Source of the DNA: Gibbula magus
Taxonomy: Eukaryota; Mollusca; Gastropoda; Trochida; Trochidae
DNA length: 64,000 nucleotides
Direction of reading: 5' to 3'
Assembly (NCBI GenBank): GCA_936450465.1
Contig: OW388305.1
Span: 53,062,625 to 53,126,624, forward strand
The notes under the pieces were generated by a model. It made no database searches. It was not told the origin of the DNA and worked only from the letters and a program-made list of their open reading frames with translations. This document shows positions 35,682-45,095 of the stretch, piece by piece (position 1 is the first letter of the stretch; every line of letters starts with the position of its first letter). A program made the position numbers and the translations under genes.

Positions 35682-37093
35682 CCTTTCAAGCTGTGTTCCC
35701 TGTGTAATGGAGCAGTCTCCATAACGGACGGGCATGACGAGTGCTTGCGCTGTCTCGCCCAGGATTTTCATCACCCTGTAAAGTGTGATATCTGCCAGGC
35801 TTTCACCCCTAAGGCCAGGGCCAGACGGGATGCTGACCTGAAGTTTTTTGCTGGTGCCTTGATGCAGAACAAGGACATCGCTACCCTCGACCCTCCATCT
35901 AAGGTTAAAAAGCTAGCCAAAGCAGCTAAGCTTAGTGGTAAGAAAGGTAAAGGTAAGGCTTCGGTTCTTCATCCGAGGCCGACTCAGTCGAGGACCAGCG
36001 GGGGGCCTCAGCCGGGGAATGTACCCACCCTCCCACCCCAACAACAACTAATGTAACATCTAACACTAACCTGTTTGATATGTCACAATTCACTGCAACC
36101 ATAACTCAGCAGATGAAGATTGTTGGTTCCCAGGTGACGGCTTCCACCTCTACTCCAGGGTACGAGGCGCCTCCTGTGCTTCAGGATCAGCGTGCTCGGA
36201 ACCCTGCCCCGTGCTCCGAGACCCCCGGCCTAGTGTCGGGGTCCTCCGGATCGCACGTGGGACCCAAGAGCATCCCCGGGACCCAGGTGTCGGGGAACCC
36301 ACTCGAGTCTGGTCCTCGAGCTGGGGGCTCGGGACAGCCGGCGACAGCTGACGGGTTCTCTCGGGGCCTTGTTGACGCCCGTGACTCTTTCCTTGACTCA
36401 GGTTCTTTATCAGCTGCCGCTGCCATCAGGAACCTCCGTGGCTTGATCGCGGAGGCTATCCCTGGTGTTGGAGCATCTGAGTTAAAGGTGGTGTATCGGT
36501 ACTATGAAGATCAGTATCGTAACGCCGCCCAGCAACTCCAGATTGCGGTCCATCAGGCGTACCTGGCCTCCATGGAGGTCCAGCTCGCTTCGAAGGTTGA
36601 GGTCTCGGGGAATTCTTCCTCTGAGCTCCTCGGGCAGCTTACCGCGGTCGGTGGCCATCTGGCGCGCGACTCTATCAAGTGTTCGGCTAACCAGATGGCA
36701 TGCGCAGTGGTGGGAATGCGCAAGCTGTGGTTGTCGGCGTCAACTTGGATGCCGTCAACCCAGCAGTCCCTGCTGAATTTGCCTTTCCGGGTCGGCTCTA
36801 CGCTCTTCCCGGGGGCTCAGCAGGTACTCCGGGACACCACGGACGTCGTCACGACCTGCCGGGAGACCTCTAAGGTTCTCTCCGTGCAGGATCCAGACGT
36901 CAAGCGCGCACGCGTGTCCAACCCTTCCTCTGCTCGTTCCTCAGCGCCGACTGGGAAACCAGCTTGGATGTCAGCTAGTCTGAATCAAGCTGGGGGCAGG
37001 GGCAAGGGTCCCAAGAAGCGTGGCGGGAAACACCAGCAGCCTTCTGGCAAGCAGGGGTTTCGGGGGCGCGGGAAGCCAAACCAGGGCTCCTAG
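35682..37093 (+). pseudogene. DIRS ORF1, gag-like, with one frameshift
   Basis: The frame is open from 35682 and encodes an N-terminal Cys/His cluster: LCSLC, then HDECLRC, then HHPVKCDIC, the zinc-binding head seen in DIRS gag-like proteins. Basic and Pro-rich stretches follow. A frame change is needed near the G-run at about 35999-36004: the upstream frame stops at 36054-36056, while the frame that continues to 37093 is already open across the same stretch (PTHPPTPTTTN). The downstream part ends in an Arg/Gly/Lys-rich tail (RGKGPKKRGGKHQQPSGKQG) that could bind RNA. The first in-frame ATG is unclear. Its role would be nucleoprotein formation; this copy is broken by the indel unless the slip is programmed. 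Confidence 0.75.
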
Positions 37094-37113
37094 CTCCTCC
37101 CGTACCGCTCGGG

Positions 37114-37899
37114 GTGTCCAAAATTCCGGGGGCCGGAGTGCCGCCGGAGACGGACACCTTATGCTTATTGGGACACATCCCTGTTGGCGGCCGACTGTCG
37201 AGGTTCATAGACGCTTGGGCCAAGGCCACGTCAAACACCTGGGTCCTGTCCACACTCAGGGAAGGCCACATGCCACAGTGGAAGCGCGGTCCACCTTCAT
37301 TTACCGGGGTGCGGCACACGAAGGTGCCCTCCGCGCCGGAGAAGGTGGACATCCTCCGCTCAGAAGTCAAAGCGTTGCTGAGCAAGGCTGCGATAGAGCT
37401 AGTGCCTGTGGGCCAGGAAGTGAGCGGATATTATTCCACATACTTCCTGGTGACCAAGAAGGGCGGAGGGTTCAGACCTATCTTAAATCTAAAGATCATG
37501 AACAAACTCATAGAGGTACCATCGTTCAAGATGGAGACTCTAAGATCTGTGATTTCGTCAGTGCAGGTCGGGGAGTGGCTATCCTCCATAGACCTCAAAG
37601 ACGCTTACCTTCACGTACCGATGCACCCAGACTTCAAGAAGTTTCTGCGGTTTGCATTCGACGGGAAGTGTTATCAGTTCAGGGTGTTACCCTTCGGAAT
37701 CTCCAGGGCTCCGAGGGTATTCACCAAGCTCATGCTGGTAGCTGCTCAGGTAGCCAGGTCTCAGGGCAGGTGCTGTCATCCCTACCTGGACGACTGGCTC
37801 CTCAGAGCGCTGTCTCAGCTGCAGAACCACGAGTCCACCCAGGCCATACTGCACACGTGGATCGTGAATCTCAAAAAGTCGGAGCTAGCCCTATCACGG
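37114..37899 (+). CDS. DIRS reverse transcriptase, N-terminal part before hAT insertion
   Basis: From the ATG at 37114 the frame gives a reverse transcriptase with FLVTKKGGGFRPILNLKIMN (about residues 111-130), the first catalytic motif SSIDLKDAYLHVPMH (D160), LPFGISRAPRVFTKLM (192-208) and the catalytic box HPYLDDWLL (YLDD at 224-227). This is the DIRS RT signature, closer to LTR-type than LINE RTs. The enzyme would copy the element RNA into circular DNA. The frame overlaps the end of ORF1 in another phase, usual for DIRS. At 37899 the codon CGG is followed by the hAT element; after it and one CACGG copy, codon GAC at 44064 continues the same frame (NLKKSELALSR / DLVFLGSRF). The RT core shows no internal stop. 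Confidence 0.92.
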
Positions 37900-38195
37900 C
37901 AGGGGTTAAAAAATTTCTGAAAACTTTACTTGCCACAGGGCAAGTCAAACCCATGTTTCCACTTGCCCTGGTTTTTTTTATACTTGCCCGAATTTGTTCA
38001 CTATTCATAGTTAAATAAAAAAGAAGAACACCTCAGATTTATGTTATTACCCCATTTATTCAGTAAACTTTGGTTATGCCAATGGTGAATGTTACTTCAC
38101 ATGATTTATTTATTTATTATAATGTTCATGACATATTGCAACTTGAAATAAACTTACTTCATGTCATTGTGTTGAGTTGAGTTTACTTTTGTTCT

Positions 38196-38939
38196 TTACT
38201 GTTCAGGGAGAACCTTTTCCTTGCTTGTGGATGGAGTTGGTGTGCTTGTGTTGCTTGTGGTGGTTGCACTGGCAGATCTCACCATGGACAAGACATGTCT
38301 TGTCCCACTTGCCTGCTCAATCCACTTGTATATGGCTGCCCTGGGGTTGAAGTCACTCAATTTCTTAGGACCATGAGTCATAATGGTCAGGATGTCTTCC
38401 ATTACTCCAGAGCTCAATCTAGTTCTCTGGCTGTTCTTGACAATGTTCATGCTTGAGAACAGTCTTTCACAAATGGCTGTTGCAGGGCTGATGGCAAACA
38501 TCAGCTCTACAACTTTGAGAATGTGGTTGAACTGCTGAGGTCTGGTTGAGAGTAGTCTCTGGTATGTTTCACTCACAGGTCTTTTGTTCCCTTTCAGATG
38601 ACCTTTGAGTTCAGTGAATTGATTCACAATGAGTGTCTTCTCTGGCAACAGGGCATCATAATGATTGACAATATCAGTAAGTTCAGGACTTCCATGTGCA
38701 CAGAGGGCAGTTCTGTCAGATGGCCACTCTGTATAATCAAACACACTGAAGCAACTCAATGGTTTTTGTCTGAAGCAGAGGAATCTCTTGTCAAGGTACT
38801 TGATGCTGCCATCCACAATATGTATGAGGAAAGAATCTTCTTTGAAGTTGATTGGCTTGCAGGCATTTCTCAGTTTGAGACCATCATATGTAGATGTTTC
38901 ATGGTTGTACTTGTCCAGTAAGTTGGCCATGTTTTCCCC
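38196..38939 (-). CDS. hAT transposase, C-terminal part
   Basis: This is the downstream part of the transposase whose start is at 43170. It encodes residues 508-754, including the hAT C-terminal dimerisation region: ELMFAISPATAICERLFSSM, then NIVKNSQRTRLS, in which E665 of the ERLFS motif is the expected third acidic catalytic residue. The stop is at 38196-38198. The segment is separated from the N-terminal part only by the 2.7 kb element at 38947-41649. With one AACAGTT copy removed, the frame runs on as ...LDPTV / GENMANLL... with no lost codon. Total 754 residues, a normal length for TTF-type hAT transposases. No other disabling change was seen in this part. Confidence 0.9.
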   Translation of the reverse strand, partial: GENMANLLDKYNHETSTYDGLKLRNACKPINFKEDSFLIHIVDGSIKYLDKRFLCFRQKPLSCFSVFDYTEWPSDRTALCAHGSPELTDIVNHYDALLPEKTLIVNQFTELKGHLKGNKRPVSETYQRLLSTRPQQFNHILKVVELMFAISPATAICERLFSSMNIVKNSQRTRLSSGVMEDILTIMTHGPKKLSDFNPRAAIYKWIEQASGTRHVLSMVRSASATTTSNTSTPTPSTSKEKVLPEQ

Positions 38940-39312
38940 AACAGTTCACTGTGTACAAGCTGATGACCGTAGTATATTTTACGGTCATCCAAAGATGGCG
39001 GAAGCCGACCCCGGTAGGATATTTCTTGTTCCGTTTTCAGCTCTGCAACTGTTTCTAGGAACAAACAACTATCGGAGATATATAGATAAATGTGTGCTCT
39101 TCTTAAATATATCACATACAAAGTACGAAGTTACTCTAATAATTGATATGTGGCTCGAGAAATTTTTCTCAATGATGACCGTAACAAAATTCCACAGTTT
39201 GACAGAGATGACCGTAAATTTTGTTTATGATGACCGTAAACTAAAACAATCGCATTTCTGTAATGTTTGTTTCGTTTGTTTACATTGAATTTTTATATCT
39301 TGATTTTTACAG

Positions 39313-39335
39313 TTGTTGAAATAGAAATGAAACAG
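39313..39335 (+). other. candidate microexon in the 2.7 kb element
   Basis: Twenty-three bases between TATCTTGATTTTTACAG and GTAAGTAATG, both close to consensus splice sites, on the same strand as the zinc-finger codons. One frame reads VEIEMKQ, and the next good acceptor (TTCCTTATTCAG, about 39443) opens a frame reading ATSSTGLSRTVINRF. Coding status is uncertain. Confidence 0.3.
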
Positions 39336-40577
39336 GTAAGTAATGTTAATAACCCAACTAATTCCAACGTAATAAGATAATTTAATATCATCTCAACAGT
39401 TTAACCAATTAATGAAATTGACACATGTATTCCTTATTCAGGCAACTTCGAGTACTGGACTGTCGAGAACAGTTATCAATCGCTTTATAATTGTTTTAAA
39501 TTCAACCAATTTGCATGCTTTTTTTACTTTTTCCATTCTGAAAATTAACAGTATTTTCGTTTTGAACTTGTGTAGAGCATGATGTTACTGAAATAAAGTG
39601 TGTTTAACAATGGAGATCATTCTTATTGAATTACAGATAAATCATTTTGAAATAAACAATTGTCATATGTTTAATGTTTAAAAACTTGATTAGCCTATGT
39701 TGCATATTCACAATCTGTAAGACGTGTTTGATTATGATTATAAAATAACATTCGTCTTCACAATATACCAAGTATAAAATAATCAAATAATTGTCAGTAA
39801 CTGTTCTGCCACATAGCCTATATCTGAATAGTGTTGCTTGGCAAGAGAGTACGATTAATGAATCATTTTGTTGTCACTTAAAAAATTTAAACTGATTTTA
39901 TTTATTTCCATCATTAAATATCCTGTAATCTATATCTTAATGATTCATGTTCAGATGAACTATAAATTCATGTATAACGTATGATGGAAATAATACCGTG
40001 GTTCGTTATTTTCATACGATACCCTAAGGATACAACATAGTAATAAACAATTCTATGACCTAAGCAAATCTATACGTGAAAGTAGATTGTGTGTGTTTTC
40101 AAAAATGAAAAACTTCGCCAATAGATAGAATATTATATTTTTTCATATCGTACTATGTTGACTCAATTTGCGTCTGAATATCTTTAAGGCATTCGTTTTA
40201 TAAACAGTGTATCACAGGAAAAAATATCATCCGTGTGCCTTTTAGTTGCAGGTAAAAAAACATTATGATGTAAGAAGTTTTTATTTGAAGACAGTTTTCA
40301 TTCATAGATTTATGTACAACTATGCGCATCCGCGTTTTATTCCATATGTCTGTCGAAGGTTTTCTGTAATAAACTATTGTACATAACCTCGCATTCTCGT
40401 TTCATCCCCACGAATGATATGATTAATAATAGGTATAGGCATGTAATTAAAATGGATCGTTGATACACACATAAAGATATCTCTGAAAGAATTTCAGTCC
40501 TGTATAAAAATTTCTACATATGCATCACGAGATTCTTTTAAACTCTGTCGATCTATACCTTTCCTTTTAAAACCAAG

Positions 40578-41046
40578 TCTACCAGTGCACAGAATGTTCC
40601 AAAAAGTTCTCACACAAAAAGGACATGATAGCACACAGAGTTGCAGTTCATGAGCATCAACAGCTTAAGTGCAACAGAGCCCCGTTCCATAACCGCGAGT
40701 GCTTGTAATCGCTCATTGATTGCTCAATGTAACGCTAAAGTAGCGCTCATTCTTTTTTGAACGACACGGTACAATTTCCTCGAAGGTTGCTCGCCTTGCT
40801 ACGTAGCGCTTCATTGAGCAATCGCGTTCAAGAGAGGTTTAAAAGTAATCGCTCATTGAGCGATTACTTTGAAACCCCTCTTGAACATGGCCCTGTTGTT
40901 CAAAAACATTAAAATATGAATTGAGTTTGAGGCGTCATTTTAAAGCCATCAACATGGCCAAAGTATATCTTTGTCCAAACTGCCTGAAGCAGTTTAAATA
41001 CGAAAGTAATTATAAGCGTCATTTTAAAGCAAAACATCTCGATTGA
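40578..41046 (+). pseudogene. C2H2 zinc-finger segment split by a fold-back element
   Basis: The plus strand reads YQCTECSKKFSHKKDMIAH then RVAVH at 40580-40651, a full C2H2 finger (C-x2-C-x12-H-x4-H), then LKCN, where a fold-back element of about 220 bp interrupts. The frame resumes as CSKTLKYELSLRRHFKAIN, a finger lacking its last histidine, then YLCPNCLKQFKYESNYKRHF then KAKH, a second complete finger, ending LD and a TGA at 41044-41046. A stop just upstream and a pyrimidine tract suggest the segment starts at an acceptor near 40577. This would be the C-terminal exon of a zinc-finger protein carried by, or captured in, the 2.7 kb element. Whether it is part of a transposase or a stolen host exon cannot be decided by eye. 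The fold-back insertion should disable it. Confidence 0.6.
40676..40895. mobile_element. small fold-back element, copy 1
   Basis: Contains the palindrome GTTCAAGAGAGGTTTAAAAG, TAATCGCTCA / TGAGCGATTA and its mirrored arm, plus TTGAGCAATC and TGAGCGCTA motifs. The same element is at 63044-63272 in inverse orientation. It sits between two halves of a zinc-finger codon run. Confidence 0.75.
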
Positions 41047-41649
41047 GGTGATATATAAATTCATCATCATCACAGACTATACATTTTGATCAGTTAGGTC
41101 GAATTTATTTTTTTTTTTTATTGTTTTTGAAACTTTCTAGTAATTGATTACTCCAGAGATCCAGATTTGTTTATTATTTCAGAAATGATACACAAAGTAT
41201 AGAGAATGTATCCTGCACATGCGCGAGTCCACTTATTAAATTGTGAAGACATTCAGTTGTTTTCTAGTCATTTTTCAATTCCAAATACATGTATGGTATA
41301 TGTGGGCCATGTATGACATGTTTCTGCAAAATATACCTTGTTACTCTGTGTTCATCTTACGGTCATCATGCCAGACTGACATTTACATTTTACGGTCATC
41401 ATGAAATTTTGTTACGGTCATCATTGAGAAAATTTTCTCGAGCCTCGTAGCAATTATTAGAGTAACTTCGTACTTTGTATGTGATATATTTAAGAAGAGC
41501 ACACATTTATCTATGTATCTCCGATAGCTGTTTATTCCTACAAACAGTTGCAGAGCTGAAAACGGAACAAGAAATATCCTACCGGGGTCGGCTGTCGCCA
41601 TCTTTGGATGACCGTAAAATATATTACGGTCATCAGCTTGTACACAGTG

Positions 41650-43170
41650 AACAGTTGGGTCAAGCTTCAAATTCATCAACTTCAGAGTAAGTCCTTCTAA
41701 AGCAGGAGACACATCAATGATGAGCAAGTCTTCTCTTTGGAAAAGTAGGGAGATTTCTGCCAGCACAGGTAGTATGTCTAGTAGGATGGACATGATTTTG
41801 ATAAATGAAGATGTTAAAATCTTCCTAAGCCACCCTTTAGCTTTAGCAGCCTGTTCATTTCTTCCTGTGGCAACCGCCTCAATATGTCGGACAATTGACA
41901 GAAAGCCTATCTTTAAGGCTCTGACAGCCCGCACCTTGCTTGCCAACCACCGCACTTGCTTGACATCACTGAGGTTCACAAGATCAGTGTTGAAAATCTC
42001 TGACACTTCCTTGAGTTCTCGTCTCATCTTGGGGCTGTAGTGGTAAAACTTGAAAATTTGTTTTAAGGTTTCTTCGAACTGTGCAAGCTGAGGTAAGTCC
42101 TTAACAGAATCCAGCACTGCCAATTCAAGCTTATGTGCTACACAGTGAACAGGCACAATATACTTGGCATCATCTTGTATTTTCTTAGCTACTCCACCTT
42201 TAGAACCAAGCATTACAGATGCTCCATCAAAATTGACAGACACAAGATGTGGGCACTGACTGTCTGGATTAACCAATTCTTCATATGTGGTTCCAATGTT
42301 TGTTATAGCTGATTTGATCCCATCAAGAACACCTTCAGCATGACAATGTGATAGTGGAACAGTTGCAGCATGGAAAGAAATGGGTTCCCCAGATGTACTG
42401 ACATATCTCACGAACACAGTTTCCTGTTCAAGCACAGCAGAATCTGTACTCCCGTCACTCATTATTGTGATGAAATTTGCCTCTTTGATGTCATCAATAA
42501 AATCCCCACGAAGTGAACCAGCAATGGCTTTGATGAAGGCAGTTACTCCTGCATTATTCCTGTATTTACTACCAACATCCACATCAACACACTCTAACAG
42601 TTCAAGATTTGACTCAAAGTCACTCAAGGGCTTTCCCCGAATAGCAATGTGATAAGCCGTAATAAACAGTCTCTCAAGTATTCTAAGTGTGTGAGAATCC
42701 ATTTTATGGAAAGCTTCGAAAATTGGTTTGATTTTGGAAGCTGTATTAGCAATATCAGATTCACTTGTTTGAGATCCAGAAAAATCTATATTTTCAGGAG
42801 CATTAATGTTTTTCTTCTTTGAGGAGGCCCGCTCATATGACATGCATTCTAAATGATAATCAGAGTTGTTGTGACTCTTCAAATAGTCAAGTCTGAAATT
42901 ATTACAACCAACCACGGAAGTATTTTTTTTGTTTTTGGAACTAACAGAAGGGTACTTTCTACAGATTGAGCAAAACATAGTATTTGTTTCACTTTCATAT
43001 ATGACCCATGGGTATTGTGATTGCCAACTAGGGATGAATTTTCTCTCACGTTTTTGTTCATCATATTTTTTGTTTTTCATTGACACATCGTCCTTTGGTT
43101 CTTCAGATTTTCTTTTGACAGGTTGAGACTCTTTGCCTCCAAAAAAACTTGAAATACTTCTCTGCGACAT
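41650..43170 (-). CDS. hAT transposase, N-terminal part
   Basis: The start codon at 43170-43168 is followed by MSQRSISSFFGGKE, which fits the PCNA-interaction consensus Q-x-x-(I/L/M)-x-x-F-F. Residues about 50-112 form a TTF-type zinc finger (YPWVIYESETNTMFCSICRK with later CNNFRLDYLKSHNNSDYHLE). RNase-H-fold landmarks follow: IMSDGSTDSAV (D239), VNFDGASVMLG (D315) and VHCVAHKLELAV with the hAT C-x2-H at 343-346. The segment encodes residues 1-507 and runs to the AACAGTT duplication at 41650-41656; beyond that the raw frame enters the 2.7 kb element's TIR and stops at 41383, which is not original sequence. The protein would cut and paste the surrounding hAT. No other stop or frameshift was seen, so this copy looks young. 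Catalytic residue naming is by family pattern. Confidence 0.9.
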
Positions 43171-44063
43171 TGTTACATATCAATGACATATGTCAAATGA
43201 CACGAGTAAAATCCTAACACAAGGTTTCAAAAACGAAAGCACGTTGCTATGGACATGACGTCACGATTGAAGGATAATTTCGTAACCAAAAACAAAGTCA
43301 TTGACCCGTATTTTCATAAAAGTTATATCACGTAAAAAGTCTAAATTGCATACCATTAGACCAATTATTTTATGTCATTCATATTGCAATGATGAAAGTC
43401 AGGTTTCAAACATTAATTATGTTATTACATGTACGTATTTAGATACTGTAAAATTATTTGACCTAGCAAATAAAAAACAATGCAGTTTAATTACCGGTAA
43501 TAGTTTTGCTGACTGTATACATGGCTATCATTTGCAAGTAAAATCGTACTTATTGTCATTTAAAACTTACTTAATCAACAATAAAGTTATTTTGTTAGAC
43601 ACTTGCATTTTTTAAAAATGATTTGACTTCGGCCAAAGTTCGTTCATATCGATTTCATGTACAAGCAATGCTCATCGGCGAATTTCGTTTTGAGTACGAT
43701 ACTTAATATATACGTTGACTGTGCTGTGCGCGATTGCGGCTGTAATGTATAGTAGCTTTACTGTGCAAGAAAGAACCCAGTCGATGCCAGTTTATGAACA
43801 AAGGGAAGTAACTCTTAATCTATTATCGTGTCAGTCATTATTGTGTAAACGTATCGCCGATTCTGGGACCGTAACTTCAATCAATTTCATTGTAAAAAAC
43901 AACAAAGACACAGATATTGACGTAGAGGGCTTTTAATGCAAGTTCAGTCATATATTTTCATTACTTGCCCACGGGCAAGCTGAAGTAAGCAGTTTACTTG
44001 CCCGACACTGTAAATATACTTGCCCCGGGCGTCGGGCAATGGGAATTTTGAACCCCTGCACGG

Positions 44064-45095
44064 GACTTAGTCTTCCTGGGCTCCAGGTTCCGGACGGAGC
44101 CGGGGATCGTATCCCTGGCCCCGGACCGGGTCCCGAAGATCCTCGGGGCTGTGAACTCGTTTCTCAGCACTCCAACCCACACGGCGGGATGGGGCGGGGT
44201 TCTGGGATCTTGTACGGTCTCGGGCCTGTGGTCACAAGCCGAGTCTCAGATGCACATCAATGTGTTAGAACTCAGGGCGGCCAGGCTAGTCTTGCAACAC
44301 CTGAGAGATCAGGTGAGGGGTCAGGTGGTCCGGCTTCAGCTGGACAACAGGACCGCCATGGCTTACATCCTCAATCAGGGCGGGACGGTTTCTCCGTCCC
44401 TCCTGGAGGAGACGTGGCAGTTATTCCTTTGGTGCGACGAGGTCGACACCACGGTTCTGCCAGTGTACTTACCAGGGGTGGACAATATCCGAGCGGACGC
44501 TCTGTATCGCCGGATTCTTGTCCCCCACGAGTGGCTACTGGATCGAGAGCGAGACTATCTCCCAGTTATACGGGTCATTCCAGGTGGATCTGTTTGCGTC
44601 AGGGACGAACTTTCAGATACCCCAGTTTTGCTCCAGGATACCCGACACTCGGGCCCTGTCCCAGGATGCATTCGAACTGGACTGGACAGACAGAGTTCTG
44701 TGGGCTTTCCCACCAGTGCCTCTGATCTCCAAAGTCCTTGCCCGTCTAGCCACTCATCCTCCGCGTCTGCTGGTGCTAATCACACCTCTGTGGGCAGCGC
44801 AAACTTGGTTTCCACAGGTACTCAGGTCTCTGGCTATGCCACCTGTTCTGTTACCGTGTCGGCCGGGACTTCTGCCCCAGGACGGAGCCCCCCACCCCAA
44901 CCCCAGGGTGCAGTGGGTGGCTTGGCCTCTGTCCGGAATCGCCTCCAAAGTAGCGGTATTCCTGCACGAGTTGCAGACACAATACTGGCTTCGAGGAGGG
45001 ATTCAACGAACATTTAATATGAAGATAGATGGGCCTGCTATTCGCGCTGGTGTGCAGATAGGGACGTACTCGATCCCTTTTCTGCAGATCTAGTG
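44064..45095 (+). pseudogene. DIRS RNase H and MT-like domains, one frameshift
   Basis: Continues the RT frame after the hAT insertion. RNase H: SFLSTPTHTAGWGGVLGS, SQMHINVLELRAARLVLQHL (E), VRLQLDNRTAMAYILNQGG (D) and LPVYLPGVDNIRADALYRR, matching the LPG.DN..AD.LSR block that ends DIRS RNase H. A frame change is needed near 44550: the first frame reads HEWLLDRERDY, while family-like sequence continues one base over as ETISQLYGSFQVDLFASG. The second frame then gives PDTRALSQDAFELDW, WAFPPVPLISKVLARL and LVLITPLWAAQTWFPQVL, the domain usually called methyltransferase-like in DIRS elements, to a stop at about 45093. One indel separates the two domains in this copy. Confidence 0.8.

Larger units (their letters stand above)
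38947..41649. mobile_element. 2.7 kb element of unassigned type with about 255-bp TIRs
   Basis: Terminal inverted repeats begin CACTGTGTACAAGCTGATGA and stay about 93% alike for roughly 255 bp (38947-39200 and 41395-41649). The target duplication is AACAGTT (38940-38946, 41650-41656), inside the near-palindrome CCCAACAGTTGGG of the hAT gene. GATGACCGTA or its complement recurs at 38962, 38980, 39174, 39207 and 39229 and several times in the right repeat. The interior has no long frame but carries C2H2 zinc-finger codons (40578-41046) and a splice-bounded microexon (39313-39335). Long TIRs plus a 7-bp duplication fit no family I can name with confidence. Confidence 0.88.
37900..44058 (-). mobile_element. 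hAT transposon with 5-bp target duplication
   Basis: Ends CAGGGGTTAAAAAATTT and AAATT..GAACCCCTG (minus strand CAGGGGTTCAAAATTCCC), flanked by CACGG at 37895-37899 and 44059-44063. Removing the element and one CACGG rejoins the DIRS reading frame exactly, which fixes the boundaries. ACTTGCCC or its complement occurs four times near each end (37928, 37938, 37961, 37982; 43963, 43973, 43996, 44018), likely transposase binding sites. Length is 6159 bp including a 2.7 kb insert; about 3.45 kb without it. One transposase gene on the minus strand. The 5-bp duplication suggests the hAT5-type group; that assignment is inference. Confidence 0.93.

Noticed and set aside
36187..36426. Minus-strand frames opposite DIRS ORF1 and at 36975-37385
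   Set aside because: Antisense shadows of GC-rich coding DNA.
37020..38018. 332-codon plus frame overlapping RT
   Set aside because: Alternative frame of the GC-rich DIRS coding region; no family motif, while the overlapping frame has the full RT signature.
38788..39288. 166-codon plus frame across the hAT/2.7 kb junction
   Set aside because: Antisense to the hAT transposase and then through the TIR of the inserted element; the reading is created by the insertion.
41383..41649. C-terminal tail of the 595-codon hAT frame
   Set aside because: These codons belong to the TIR of the 2.7 kb element, not to the transposase; the true continuation is at 38939.
44151..45017. Downstream part of the 288-codon frame after about 44550
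   Set aside because: Ser/Thr-rich out-of-frame reading; the MT-like motifs are in the neighbouring frame.
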